From: Hevea brasiliensis
Taxonomy: Eukaryota; Streptophyta; Magnoliopsida; Malpighiales; Euphorbiaceae
Assembly: GCF_030052815.1 (NCBI RefSeq)
Contig: NC_079507.1
Location: forward strand, 68,031,144 to 68,095,143
Length of the DNA: 64,000 nt
Direction of reading: 5' to 3'
In this document: positions 34,301 through 45,469 of the stretch, piece by piece
Layout of the letters: the number at the start of each line of letters is the position of its first letter
Position numbering within the stretch: position 1 is the first letter of the stretch
The notes under the pieces: generated by a model
What the model was told of the DNA's origin: nothing
Database searches by the model: none
The model's input: only the letters and a program-made list of their open reading frames with translations
Program-made: the position numbers and the translations under genes

Positions 34301-36826
34301 CACAACACATATTAGAGACAAGGTAACACTTATTTGCGCAGACAAAAAAAAGAAACCATGAATCAGGAAATTCAGTTTCCCAGGGGACATCAAAATTCTT
34401 ACAATACGGAAGTGCTCTACAACATCAATCTCTTTACATGAGGAAGAAAATAATCAACTAAACAAAGCAGGTATATGATACCAATTAAATAAAGTAAGAT
34501 GCTTCGATGCACATTTAAAACATGAATATGTAAGGAATACCAAAAAAATTTTTCAAATTACATTTACAACACCCAAAGTTCACATCCTAAACAACAATAT
34601 AGGGACTAAAAGAGCTAATTTTGAAACACCTTGGGACAACGAGTAGATTACAGCAAAACTTAGTAATTATCCCTAATTAATATGTAACGGCTACAAGTCC
34701 TGTTACGATGATCCTGATGATAGTTATCAATGAGGCAATAATTTTTCATTGAGAAGAAACAAATTTACTCTAAGAAATGCCAATAAAGAAGGCAAGCCGA
34801 TCACCAAAATGAAGGTAAAATAGAAAACATCACTGGTAACATAACAACCAATCTAACTATCAGAAGCAACCAGCAAAAGGTACATACCATAGAAGGGCAC
34901 CACCATTGTCACAAATTGCACAAACAGAATCAAACAACTCATCAACTTCATCAGACTCATCTTCTACTGCATCTTCAAGGATGTCATCATCCACATTATC
35001 AACTATAAATGCAGAAACAGTTGTAGCTTTCACATCCTGAAAAATAACAAGCCCACTCGGTCAAAAGAATATAATAACATGGAAATAAAGAGCAACAAAT
35101 AGGAGAATCAAAACCCTAAATACCAAGGTAAACAGATATAACCTCATCAGAGAGCTTTCTCTTCCTTGGCTTTTCCTCAAGAAATGCGAGTAGGAACTGC
35201 ACATGGCAATTATAGTTAAGTTCACATAGAAATCATCTGATTTAATCAATAAAAAGGATCACTAATTTCATATTAAATTACAAAGCTTATGCACCCAAAT
35301 ATTAGCTATAGCTTGAAAACAGAGAATCCTCCAGTACCCGATAGAAATGAAACAGAAAACTGATTACACCAACCAATTGAGATATCACCATTCACCAAGA
35401 CAGACAACATAACAATATCAAAGCAAGAAGTTACAGCAAACCAGCTATTGGTGATAGCCAAATGTCTTGGCAACGTCCAAAACCTAGACTCTGTCAACTA
35501 AGAAAGAAAATAAAAGATTACCACTTCATAATACATAACAAGAAATAGATAAGCCAGGCATGAAACAGCAAGAAACCATTAAAAAATTAGGTTAGATAAT
35601 ATTCAAATAATATAATCGTCTGGAGAAAGATAAACTAAATAAAAGGCCTAATGGTCCAAAAGAAAATCAAAACTTTTGCATGTTTTTACAAGACTTGGTT
35701 GCAATTATGTCCAGTCAGTCAAAATTAATCGAAATTTGATTAAAAATTAACATTTTATCATCAATTTGAATAAAAAATTAAAGTGCCTACAGCATGAGGA
35801 AAGACTTACAACTAATTCTGACAAATTTCTCATTCAAATTGGTGATAATATTTTTTTTCTGAATTTTCACCAGTTGGACAAAACTGAAATATGAAAAACT
35901 TTTCAAAATTAAAAGGTTTGAACAAAATTGCAAAAATGCACAAGGTTTGGATTTTTCTTTTTAGCCATTAAGCCAGGAAGAAAAGAAATAGATGCCTTTC
36001 AAAGAAACCCTGAACAAAGAGGTAAGGGACTAAATGAGAAAACAGATCCAATATAAACCCAAGTAAATAATTAAGAATGATCAAATTCTACACAGCCTAC
36101 CCAAAAAGTTTCACCATTTGCAAACAATATCCCTCCAAAGAAAGAAAAGGAAAAAAAAGGCTTTCTTTTAGTACAAATAAATAGTAATTTAAAGCACAAA
36201 AGTGTATATACAATGAGAAGGATAAAAACCTTGGACTTTGCTAACCAATCATCCCTTCTAACAGCTTCAGATATTAAAGCCATGTGGTCCACCAAGTCAT
36301 TTAGAGAAGGTCTAACATCGTATAAACTACAAATTTATGCGTAAGTGTCAATTTCCATGGAAAAGACAAATAATAAAAGATAAAAGAGACATGAGACACA
36401 TCTAAGAAAGAACCTGAAAACTTTGCACAAGTGGTCCCACACAGATTTGCCAGATGCCTCTGGATTCCTCCTTGCAAAATGAAGACAGTGCACTGTAATC
36501 AGGACTGTCCTAATTATTTCCTCGAAGCTCTTCCTTGGCTTTTCCAGTTTGATCCAATTATTCTCCTTGGTGAGCACTGATATATCTGGAATTTCATTCA
36601 AAAGATCAAACTTCCATGCCGTGACTTCCTTGTGTATGGTCTGAAGTCCATTATCTACACTCCCATGCAAGAACATCTGTTGTTTTTTCTTTTCATTGAC
36701 ACTCTCACTTTTGCTCCATTGAAGTGGTAACACTGAGAATGAAGTTGGCGCATCTTCATCATCCACAAAATAATAGTTTGAGACAGACTGTGGCCCAACA
36801 TCGGCCTCATCGTCTGAAGATGCCAT
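22395..36826 (-). CDS. EDM2: EDM2-like PHD-finger chromatin regulator, 18 coding exons
   Basis: Homologue of Arabidopsis ENHANCED DOWNY MILDEW 2, a nuclear protein that with ASI1/IBM2 and AIPP1 controls polyadenylation of genes with heterochromatic introns (RPP7, IBM1) and affects immunity and flowering. Exons in gene order: 36826-36414, 36326-36230, 35196-35143, 35036-34888, 34276-34180, 34042-33944, 32497-32250, 32161-32009, 31891-31361, 31209-31062, 30981-30880, 30471-30379, 28651-28610, 27186-27076, 24132-24058, 23978-23860, 23786-23723, 23630-22395. All phases close, giving about 1276 residues; the Arabidopsis protein is of similar length. Seen: the N-terminal family block NYYFVDDEDAPTSF; Cys/His-rich atypical PHD fingers from about 227 to 385 (CAICDNGG, CNATCG-type, CRRCPTSYHRKC); a basic linker (437-613); and a methyltransferase-like fold with VVDFCCGANDFSCLM (743 on) and NPPFG (809-813). 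The C-terminus is rich in Gly, Tyr, Met and Pro. The start follows a TTGTTAG acceptor and has good context (GGCATGG). Confidence 0.93.
25011..25416. mobile_element. Tourist-like MITE in an EDM2 intron
   Basis: The left end GGCTATATTTGG and the right end (inverted) CACTATGTTTGG form imperfect terminal inverted repeats, flanked by TAA on both sides (25008-25010, 25417-25419). The inner arms are also inverted purine/pyrimidine runs (GGAGGAAAATAAGGGAGG against CCTTATTTTCCCTCC), so the whole element can fold. Size, ends and a 3-base TAA duplication fit the PIF/Harbinger-derived Tourist class. It lies in the intron 24133-27075 and has no coding capacity. Confidence 0.6.
25920..26540. repeat. GC-richer, repeat-like insertion in an EDM2 intron
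   Basis: This block stands out from the AT-rich intron by composition. On the minus strand it includes GATGTGGGATTGAGAAACTC, a phrase typical of LTR or TRIM ends in plants, and overlapping open frames without family similarity. I could not find paired ends or a target-site duplication, so it is described only as a probable decayed retroelement fragment. Confidence 0.35.
29351..29360 (-). promoter_or_regulatory. cryptic TATA-like site within an EDM2 intron
   Basis: On the minus strand CTATAAATAC stands in the intron 28652-30378, in the same direction as the gene, followed by a pyrimidine-rich AT stretch like that behind the TATA of Copia LTRs. It may mark a solo LTR remnant or an internal start site. 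The evidence is motif-level only. Confidence 0.25.
30121..30222. repeat. 51-base perfect tandem duplication in an EDM2 intron
   Basis: The unit AGCTACTGGGCAGTGAACAT and following bases through GGCTCCTTTG (30121-30171) is repeated directly at 30172-30222 with essentially no difference. This suggests a recent duplication in the intron 28652-30378. Confidence 0.9.
32068..32139 (-). repeat. in-frame GAA/GGA microsatellite in EDM2 coding exon
   Basis: The gene strand reads ten GAA codons, GGG-AAA, six GGA codons and six GAA/GAG codons without interruption, then ACA and three GCA. It encodes residues about 394-417 of the EDM2-like protein: ten Glu, Gly-Lys, six Gly, six Glu. The flanks KEIVFEKK and RAWEGLLPNRVLIYC are conserved in the family, so the tract lies within a true exon (32161-32009). 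In Arabidopsis EDM2 this spot holds only a short acidic stretch. Confidence 0.85.
33605..33699. repeat. near-perfect hairpin in an EDM2 intron
   Basis: Arm 1, 33605-33629, begins GAGCTCACACTAGGAGATAA. Arm 2, 33675-33699, is its inverse with a single mismatch in 25 bases. The loop is 45 bases. It lies in the intron 32498-33943. It could be a small MITE core or a foldback that forms a stable stem in the primary transcript. Confidence 0.8.
34086..34178. repeat. 47-base imperfect tandem duplication beside an EDM2 splice donor
   Basis: GAAACAGAAGATAGC.AACTGATTA occurs at 34086-34132 and again at 34133-34178. The second unit reaches the intron side of the donor after the exon 34276-34180, so the intronic end of the donor region has a decoy-like copy 47 bases inside the intron (GTATGATAC against TTATGCTAC). 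Confidence 0.75.
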
Positions 36827-36828
36827 GC

Positions 36829-37820
36829 CCTAACAAAAAAGTTCACATACTCCATTTCAAAGCTGAAAATTTGATGTTCAGAAAAATAAAGCAAATAAAT
36901 TGCAGCAGCAACAATATGAGAATTAGGAATGGCAGTGATAGGTTACATGCGAAAATTTTCCCATTCCTACTCCTATCCCAATTCCCAAAACCAATAAGGA
37001 TTCACCCTTTGCTACCCTCATCCATCCCTCATCCACTTACTACCACCCACATGACCAATATTATACCAAAACTTAACCAAACCCATTTTTCTCCATTTTT
37101 TTAGGAAAATTAATCAAAGGTCGTGCCCTATTGGTACCCATTCAGAACCCAAAATAATTTCACACAGCACAAAAGTGAAAAAAAAAATTCTAACTCTATG
37201 AAATCAAATAAATAATGAATAAATTGATGCTAATATACCCTTTATAAATTATTAGATTATAATTACATTGAAAACACACGCTGGTTCATCAAATAAATCG
37301 TGCCCAGAATTTACAAGAATAGTACATATCCAAAATTTACAGAAACAAATGATATACAACAATAAAAAAAGACACTCCGGCATCACCAGAGGCAAGCCTT
37401 CTTTATTGAGTTAAGGAGGCAAAGAGCATCACATAATAGTGATTATGCTACTAAAGAAGAACGAGGTGAAAGTAGATCCACCAAATTGGTGCTTACAACA
37501 ATGACTAAAGTGACTAAACACAGTATTAAATTAGGAAAGAAACGTTAAACCTAGGATAACGCAGCGCGAAGTAACAAAAAGATAATCAGAAAATCTAAAG
37601 AAGAAAGAATGATAGTCAAACAACAAGATAGCATCATAATCAAATGCTCAGTTTTTTCACATAGCACGCCAGCATCCATAAAGCATGAAAACGATAGCCA
37701 TGGCTCAAGTTTAATTGGAAATCTCACCTCAGCCACAGTGAACAACGCCGCGGACGGATAGGGTAGGCAGTGAGGGAGAGCGGCAATGGTGAAGGACAAG
37801 TCGGTTGCCGTAAATTGAAA
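36829..37820 (-). promoter_or_regulatory. EDM2 5'UTR exon and leader intron
   Basis: A leader exon ending GTGGCTGAG at 37728 with donor GTGAGAT fits a 5'UTR intron whose acceptor TTGTTAG lies three bases before the ATG context (36829). The exon probably begins near 37800-37830. A poly-T run on the plus strand (37844-37863) lies just upstream. No clear TATA box was found, so the start site is only approximate. Confidence 0.5.
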
Positions 37821-37863
37821 GGCCTAGAGGGATTTTAAGAGGAATTTTTTTTTTTTTTTTTTT

Positions 37864-38322
37864 GAAATTAGGGATTTTAAAAGGAATCGTTACAAAAGAT
37901 TAGATGCAATCCCCGTTTGATTGAAATCCATTTATAGTATCGGCTTATACTGGAATTTCGGAATTAAATTCTGTTCCATTTCTATTAATTATATATATAG
38001 AATAAAATCTGAAATTTGAAAAAGGGCAAGTGTGTAAAACAAATTAAAAAATTAAATCGTAAATGAAAATTATAAAAATATAGAACTTAATAAAAAATAA
38101 TTTTAGACATATATAATTTTTATTTTATAAAATTAATGATTAACGGGTTAATATATATAAAGTATATATAATATTATTTACTAAATACAAATATATTTAA
38201 TCAATTAATATTTTTATAGCATTTTGTAACTTCTAATTATAATTTTTTATAAATTTTGAATTTAACATTTTAATATTGTAAATACTTAATTATTTTTTTT
38301 ATGCTCGCCACTATTAAATATT
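37864..38322. other. AT-rich intergenic DNA upstream of EDM2
   Basis: No gene or RNA is visible. It is short-range AT-rich sequence between the EDM2 leader exon and the inverted-repeat element that follows. Confidence 0.55.
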
Positions 38323-38766
38323 TAAATTATACTAACAGTACTCTAATTTTATAGTATACAACAATAAGGCATTTGAACTTAAAATTGTAATAGAAAACCT
38401 CCAATATCAAGGACTGTAATAAAAAACACTAGTTACTTATTTTAGCCAATTAATTGGTATTGTGTTGACATGGCTTAGCAACTTGGGAGCTTCCTTCTCT
38501 CTCCATATATATCTCTCTCATCCAACATGACATATTTCTTAAAGACTCTCTAGACTTTCTTTTTAAAAAATGACATATTTTTTCTTTCTTTAGAAATGCT
38601 CTTTGGTCATGTGTATCTCCCTCTCTCCATAAGATCAATGAACAAAAAAGATCAAAAAATCTTTTTTAACTAGATCTTACAGCAATAAGAGACAGAGTTT
38701 GCTATAAGACGAAGGTTGTCATTGAAGAAGAAATATCAAACAATATTCAAAGCGAAAGAGCTGAAG

Positions 38767-39062
38767 ATGTCTCTTTAAAATGGTAGAAGGCTTTCACAAA
38801 ATAATATTTATTTGTGCCGATACAATAAAGAAGCCAAGTGGACAACTTATTGGACTAATGAATACCCTGAAAGGAGGTTTTATAGCTGTCCTAAATATAT
38901 GATAAGTGAAAATGAAATTACAATTTGTATGGATAATGATTTTTTGTTTTTATTTTTTTTCTTCGAAATGAAAAATGAAATTTCAAATCCTTTATGAGTT
39001 ATGTTATGCAGATGAGAAATTATTGTAATTTGTTTGAATAGACTGATCCAAAATTCCCAAGA
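38767..39062 (+). pseudogene. GRF-type zinc-finger pseudogene, copy 1
   Basis: From ATGTCTCTT the frame is cut at once by TAA. It then reads an NGRRLSQNN stretch and a GRF-finger core with LCRYNKEAKWTTYWTNEYP and RRFYSCPKYM, and, after an intron-like AT stretch ending TTATGCAG, NYCNLFE-stop-TDPKFPRHSW. GRF fingers have the pattern C-x-C-G, then GRRF.xC, then C-x-x-F.W.D. Here the second ligand of the first pair is Tyr, the aromatic W is a stop, and the donor at the exon end has changed from GTAAGT to ATAAGT. The fold is known from nucleic-acid-binding proteins. This copy cannot make a product. Confidence 0.65.
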
Positions 39063-39275
39063 CATAGTTGGGTTGACATACTTATTTTTTGTCTTTCTTT
39101 AGAAATGCTCTTTGGTCATGTATATCTCCCTCTCTCCATAAGATCAATGAACAAAAAAGATAAAAAAATATTTTTTAACCAGATCTTACAGCAATGAGAG
39201 ATGGAGTTTGCTATAAGACGAAGGTTGTCATTGAAGAAGAAAGATCAAACAATATTTAAAGCGAAAGAGCTGAAG

Positions 39276-39576
39276 ATGTCTCTTTTCAACGGTAGAAGGC
39301 TTTCACAAAATAATATTTCTTTGTGCCAATAAGATAAAAAAGCCAAGTGGACATTGGACTAATAAATACCCTGAAATGAGGTTCTATGGTTGTCCTAAAT
39401 ATATGGTAAGTGAAAATAAAATTACAATTTGTATGGACAATGATTTTTTGTTTTTTATTTTTCTTAAAAATGAAAAATTAAATTTCCAATCATTTATGGT
39501 TTGTGTTATGCAGAGGATAAATTATTGTAATTTGCTTGAATAGACTGATCCAAAATTTCCAAGACATAGTTGGGTT
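39276..39576 (+). pseudogene. GRF-type zinc-finger pseudogene, copy 2
   Basis: This copy keeps the ATG and first residues (MSLFNGRRLSQNNISLC) but then meets TAA and has lost five bases, so the finger core is out of frame. The GRF motif is nearer to consensus than in copy 1 (MRFYGCPKYM), and a GTAAGT donor follows it directly. The second exon again has a stop where the finger needs Trp (GAA TAG ACT GAT). That defect is shared with copy 1, so it predates the duplication, while the other breaks arose separately. Confidence 0.65.
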
Positions 39577-40228
39577 GTTAAATCGAATCAATAAAATTGA
39601 AAGAGAAAATAAAGCAGGAAAAGAGGTATAACAAAAGAAAAAAGATAAAATGAGGGATTTTTTCCTAATACATGACAATATAAAATAGGAATGGCAGTGC
39701 TCTTTTGACCTTCTTCCCTACTATTCATTGTCGCAAAACAAGAAGGGTAGGTATATAACTTCGATTGAGATTGAAGGCAAAATTACTCACTTTATATGGA
39801 GCAAACCATTTTTTATTTAGAGAATAATGTTTAACAAAATTATATGAAAGCCCAAAAAATATCATATGAAAACCTAAACAAAATCAAAACATTAATTTAG
39901 TCAAATGATATCAAAATTTGTAAGAAAACAAGGTGATATTGATAGGAGAAAGGATAGAGTATAGAGTGGAGAGAACGGGTTTAAATGGAGGAGAGAGATC
40001 CTATTTTTTTAATTCCACTGTCACATTGAAAGAGAGAGCATATTAAAGGGTGAGAAACAATACTTCTGCCATATCATCATAAAACCAGTAAACTGGCTAT
40101 AGGAGGTTATGGTTACATGGTGTTTACTGTTACATTATTTGATATTGAGGGGTTTTCTATTACAATTTAAATTTCAGATACCTTATTGTTACATATCATA
40201 AAGTTTGGGTATGGCCAATATAATTTAC

Positions 40229-41697
40229 CCCCTTAAATTTACATTCCAAAATTAATTAGGTTGATTTTGACCCACGGTTTCTTTGAAACAAGAAAAACAA
40301 AAGCTTAGTGTCTTTAAAGAAAAAAAGGCACAGAATATAATTGCATTCGGGTTAGTAAAGTTGATAATCTAAACTTTATCCTCTTATGCAATTAAGGTTT
40401 TAGACTGGTATTTAAGTTAGTTCGTAGTTCAACTCGCAAAATTCAGATATTTATATGGGCATGGTTTAGGAACTATATTTTTTTTTCAGTGATAAATTAG
40501 CAGAATATCCATACGATGCATGATAATGTGTGTGTATATATATATATAATCTAAATAATAATAATAAATTATTATTATTAAATTAATTTTTACTTGATTA
40601 ATTTAATTTAAATATGTTTTCTTTTGTTTTAATAGTAATTTTTAAAATTAATTTATGGCATAATTATTTCAGAACAATATTCTTTATTTTTTTTATACAT
40701 AAATTAAAGATTGTCTATGTAATTACTTTATTAAAATATAATAAAATTATTTTATCCTCAAAAATAATTTAAATTTTATTGATGTTACTAATCAAATAAA
40801 TTAGATGACACTAAATTACTACTTAATATGATAGGATTACAAACTCAAACTATTTTAAATGAAAGTATTATATACATTCTATTTTTAATTGATTTTGGCT
40901 AACATTTTCAATTATTCTTACTTGTATTTAAATTTTTGATATAATTCTATTTTTCACATATCTTTGACATTTTTTGCCTAAAAAAAATAGTTATCTATAT
41001 TATATATAAATGTATGAATGGAGGGAGGAGACATATTGGCTTTACCTAAATATTGCTCTTCATTATTTATAGTATTTATAATTATTTTGTTGTTATTTAA
41101 TTTAAGTTTAATGTTTATATAAATTTAAAATTCTTATAACTTAAAATTTAATTATCTATATAATTTTAAAATTTATATAAATTTAAAATTTGTAATCCTA
41201 CTTGTATTTAAATTTTACTTAATTAATTTTTTATTATAATCTAATTTAAAATAAAATTTGTAACAGTACTTTCATGATTTATATTATTTACAAAAATAGA
41301 AAATATTTTATTTATATGAGTAACTTTTCTAATGAATATTAATGGATTTTATCTCCATCTTAATTATAATTATTTATGAAAAAATATTTTAATACAATCA
41401 TATTTAAATTTACGGAAAAAAACAAGAAAAAAAATTTTAACCAAACATATGAATTCTTTTATTAATTTTGTGAAATTTTTTTAATTTAATTTCTTATAAA
41501 TTCATTAAAAAAATATTTCATATGAAATAATTTTATATTTTTAATTATAGATATATTTCTAAAATTCTTAATTATTAATTAATATAAAAGTTAATGCATT
41601 ATATATATATATATATAACAATAGAAAAATAGTATAAAAATTAATACTCATTTATTTAAAAAATATATGAATCTAAAATTTTTAAATAATGTATAAT
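40229..41697. other. AT-rich intergenic DNA
   Basis: No supported gene. It contains short TA repeats (about 40531-40549 and 41600-41619) and long A/T runs, ending at an LTR-like TGTAACACCC boundary. Confidence 0.55.
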
Positions 41698-44600
41698 TGT
41701 AACACCCTCACTTTAGCTATTCCGTACATTTTACTGTTTCGGTGACCGGTGTCGGTCTGGACGAGCTAGAACGTCTAGAAAAATATTTAAATTAGAGTGA
41801 GGAGTCATAAATAATTCAAATATTAATAATAAAAATTTAGGAAAAATTTTAAAAATAAAATACAACCAAGTTAAATCAGCCGGTGTCCTAGCGATGGGTA
41901 ATCTAATGAAAAGTTGCGGTCTTCGCAACTAGAAGCCTTAAACTCGGGACAAAATTCATGAAATAATTTGTTGGACTCCAGGGAATAGTCATTGAGGTTT
42001 CTATGACATTAGAATACCAAGAAAATATTTAGAAAAATTTTTCAATCGGTACAGACGATTTTAGCTCAATAAGCCAAACGGAGGGCATTTTGATCATTTC
42101 GTCTTCGGAGATGATTTTTGACCGACTTGTCCAGTTAAGTAAATAATTATTATGATCTAAAATATGAATAAATATTACTCAAAATTAAATTGAAAATGAG
42201 TAGAAAAAAAAAGAAAAGAAAAATGAAGAAAATTGGAATTATTACATCATGATGATGTCATTAAAAACTTATCTACCAATCACCATTCAACAAGCTTACA
42301 TAAAACAAATAAAAAGAGAATAATAAACCAAAAATTGTGGTCATCTTCTTCCTCCCAAGAGCCATAGCCGAACCACAATTTTTTAGAGCTCTCTCCATTG
42401 CTCTTTCTTCTCACTTCAAATTCCCATATAAAAACACCATAAAATCCCTAAACTTCTTTAATGAAAATTTGCCTGTGCACCTTGGGAGAGTGTTTGGCAG
42501 CCTAAAAAAAGAAAGAAAGTAAAGTTTAAGCTTAGGAAAATTCTGCTCAAAGAGTTTAATGCTATTTTCTTCCATATTCTTTTAGTAAACTTAAATTTGA
42601 GCATGAAAATGGAAAGAATTACAAGAAAAAAATTGAGAAATTATTCATGTTTGATGGAAGAAGAATTTTGGTCAGCATGTATACCTATGGGAATTGATGA
42701 ATTTAAATGAAATAAAATGTGTTTATTGGAGTTGCTTAGTAGGTATTTGTGATTGGATGTATTAGATGGCATGGATAGCATGAAATGGACACTTTGAAAA
42801 TTAGGGTTTGTGAAAAATTAGAGTTTTGCTTATGTAATGGTATATTAACATTGTAATGGTCAATTAGTGACCATTTGAATGTGTGTGAGGGGGAATTGAA
42901 GTGAGTAAAGATAATGGAGTTGAGTTTAAGCATGCTGCCCTTAGTGACCTGCAGGACTGGGTGTGAGTCCAGCAGGTTTGGGCAGTCATAAATGGAGTTG
43001 TATAGGTTCAATTAGTGCAAGGCCAATTGGATATAAAACTAGACACATGATGGCATAACTTTGGTGAAAAAATCCTGCCCAGAAAACCAAACCAAGTTGA
43101 CCTAAAAATTACCCTAATCCGGGTGATCAACATGCTGTCCCTGGAAAATAACCAAATGAACAATATTTGTTCAAATGGTCATAACTCAGTGTAGAAAAGT
43201 TTAATTAATCTAAAATTTTACCAGCAAAAAGCTGAGACATAGTCCTACAACTTTCATGAAGAACACAAATCCAAATTCTGACCATAACCTAGTCAAATTT
43301 CCAATTAAACTTAGGTCACCAAATCTGGCAGAATCAAATTGCCCAGAAATTCTAGGTACAGGTCAATCCGGCCAATTATGGTAAAATCACCATAACTTGA
43401 GCTACAAAACTCCAAATAGAGTGATTCGAAAAAAGAAATGTAACTAGACACAATAAGGAATAACTTTCCTGAAGACAATTTTATCAAATTCCTATTGTAT
43501 AAATGACCAATGGAACAGTAAACTTAGTTCTTGAAATCTGAAAATTATAAAGTAACCAATGTTAAGCTTTGAAATGGTATTGACAATCAATACCAACAAT
43601 TTTAGAATGTAAAATGTGGTGTCTTGGTGAACTTAAGTTCAATAAATTTATTATGTATTAAAAAATCAATAATTTGAGTGAATAGTAATGTGAATAGTAA
43701 TACAAAGACACAGTGTAATAACTAAATTGATAGAGGAAATTAAGGTATGAAATTTGGAATCCATGAAACATTCATGGATTAATTGGAATAGAAATAGTAA
43801 TTTACCTAAATGACTTAATGAATATTTAAATTATATGAGTATATAGTTCAGATTTGTATTCCCATTATAAGTAGGTCTAATAAAACATAAGTAATACCAC
43901 TTGAATATGAAATGAAATTAACCTAGATGGATTGTTGAGTTTAAATGGGATGAGGTTTACATTAGGATTTATGTTTCCATTACAAAGAAGATAATAACAC
44001 CTTGTATGAGTTATGAATTCATATAAATATTGTAATAAATAAATGAATCACATGAAAATATGAATGGAACATTAGTTTTCTTTATAAGAGAAAGGAAGAA
44101 TGTTTTCAGTACAGTGGTACATGAACACCATTGTTGTGAATTGTGATCAATATAAATGATGTAAGGAATGTATGAATATTATGATGAATGTATAAATGAG
44201 ATAAAAGTGTCATTTGGGATTCAGGCTCCCGTCAAAAGAGAAAGGAAAGATGTTTTGAATGTGAATGGTATATGAGATCAAATGAATGTGAATTGTAATT
44301 AGTATGAATATTACGATGAATGCATAAATTACCTAGAAATGTGAATTTGGAAATTATGCTTCCCCTATAAACAAAATTAGAATGCTATAAAAATATAAAT
44401 AAAAAAAATAATGAAATGATGAAACATATAAACTCTTAATAATATTATGTGCCTTTATATTGCCTAAACATGTGTGTCAGATTGGATAGATTGACATGCT
44501 AATAGGATATTATTTTAACAGTATTACGAAAAGCTTTATGCCTGTATTCATGGCTTTATGCCCGTATTTATGGTTTTATGCCAACATTCATGGCTTTTAT

Positions 44601-44760
44601 GCCCGATTATGTGTTATCATGACTTTTTAGCCATACTGACCGCATACGTAGTTGACGTTCTGCATCCCATAGTATGACGGCCTGAGGCACCGTGGTGTCC
44701 AGTGCCAACGATCCGTTATCCAGTTTAGTCAATTTGTCATAGGTTACCTGGGCAGAAAAA
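41698..44760 (+). repeat. LTR-like sequence of another retrotransposon family, probably truncated
   Basis: It starts with TGTAACACCCTC at a sharp compositional boundary, the usual 5' end of plant Ty3/Gypsy LTRs. It continues as about 3 kb of moderately AT-rich sequence without coding potential, to a GC-richer part at 44640-44740 (GACGGCCTGAGGCACCGTGG). It is unrelated to the two chromovirus LTRs apart from the TGTAACACCC start. I found no matching second LTR, polypurine tract, primer site or target-site duplication, so the right edge is approximate and it is either a solo LTR or a fragment. Confidence 0.45.
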
Positions 44761-45469
44761 AATTTATTGAAATAGGTTAAAAATATTAGAAACTAAATAA
44801 TCAGTGAGAAAAATCCGAAAGGTATTAAACTAGTATTAAGAATTTAATTATTACGAAATAATCCACAACACATAGAAAATATTAAGAGAGTTAATGAAAG
44901 ACTAGCAAAATAAGCATAATGTAAGTAATTATTAGAAATGCATCCTCCATAATAATATAAACATAAATTAAATATTTAAATTTAGTTGTACATTATATTA
45001 TTGTAAACTTATGGTAGGAGAGATTCTAGAGAGCAATATAAATGACGAAAAAAATATACTGTATGGCAAATTTCATATGATGAAAAATCAAATATTAGTT
45101 TGAGGCATGGTGATATTGTTTTAGAGATAATTTTAGCACAAGCCACGTTCCTTTAAGATTCAATGAACTATTCTTAATATTATAGGGAAACAACAATCAA
45201 TAGAAATATATAAATAAGATATGTGAATGGAGACCAATAACCCTTGAAAGAAACAACACAAATAATAATGCAAATTAAAAGAATTAAAAATAATTAGATC
45301 AAGAGAGAATACTCAGTGAAAAGAAGAAAGTTTGGTGTGTGTTAAATAGCAAATGATATTAACTATTTATACGTAAAGGTAGAGAAAATTCATATCAGAA
45401 TTAATTAGGCCATTGTTAATTAAAAAAAAGGTTATTCTTTAATTGAAAGAATTTTAAAGTTATTATTTA
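44761..45469. other. AT-rich spacer left of chromovirus 2
   Basis: No gene is visible. The last five bases ATTTA (45465-45469) are the left target-site duplication of the next element. Confidence 0.55.

Larger units (their letters stand above)
38571..39576. repeat. tandem duplication, two units of about 503 bases
   Basis: Unit 1 (38571-39073) and unit 2 (39074-39576) are colinear from TGACATA through TTTAGAAATGCTCTTTGGTC and CGAAGGTTGTCATTGAAG to CCAAGACATAGTTGGGT. They differ by scattered substitutions and a 5-base deletion in unit 2. Each carries one copy of the GRF-finger remnant. Confidence 0.9.
38323..40228. mobile_element. TIR DNA element carrying duplicated GRF zinc-finger remnants
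   Basis: The outer left sequence TAAATTATACTAAC .. ACAATAAGGCATTTGAA .. TTGTAATAGAAAACCTCCAA (38323-38403) reappears inverted at the right side (about 40140-40228: GGTTTTCTATTACAATT .. CCTTATTGTTACAT .. TATAATTTA). Similarity continues inward past AGTGTTTTTTATTACAG and AATTGGCT. The inverted arms are thus about 130 bases or more and moderately diverged. The interior holds a tandem duplication of a small GRF-finger gene. Length (about 1.9 kb) and long arms suggest a non-autonomous Mutator-like or related TIR element, but a clean target-site duplication was not identified, so the class is tentative. Confidence 0.55.

Noticed and set aside
38812..38997. Reading the GRF-finger frame of copy 1 as a small intact gene
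   Set aside because: It has no ATG in frame after the upstream stop, the donor is mutated and the second exon has a stop, so it is a remnant.
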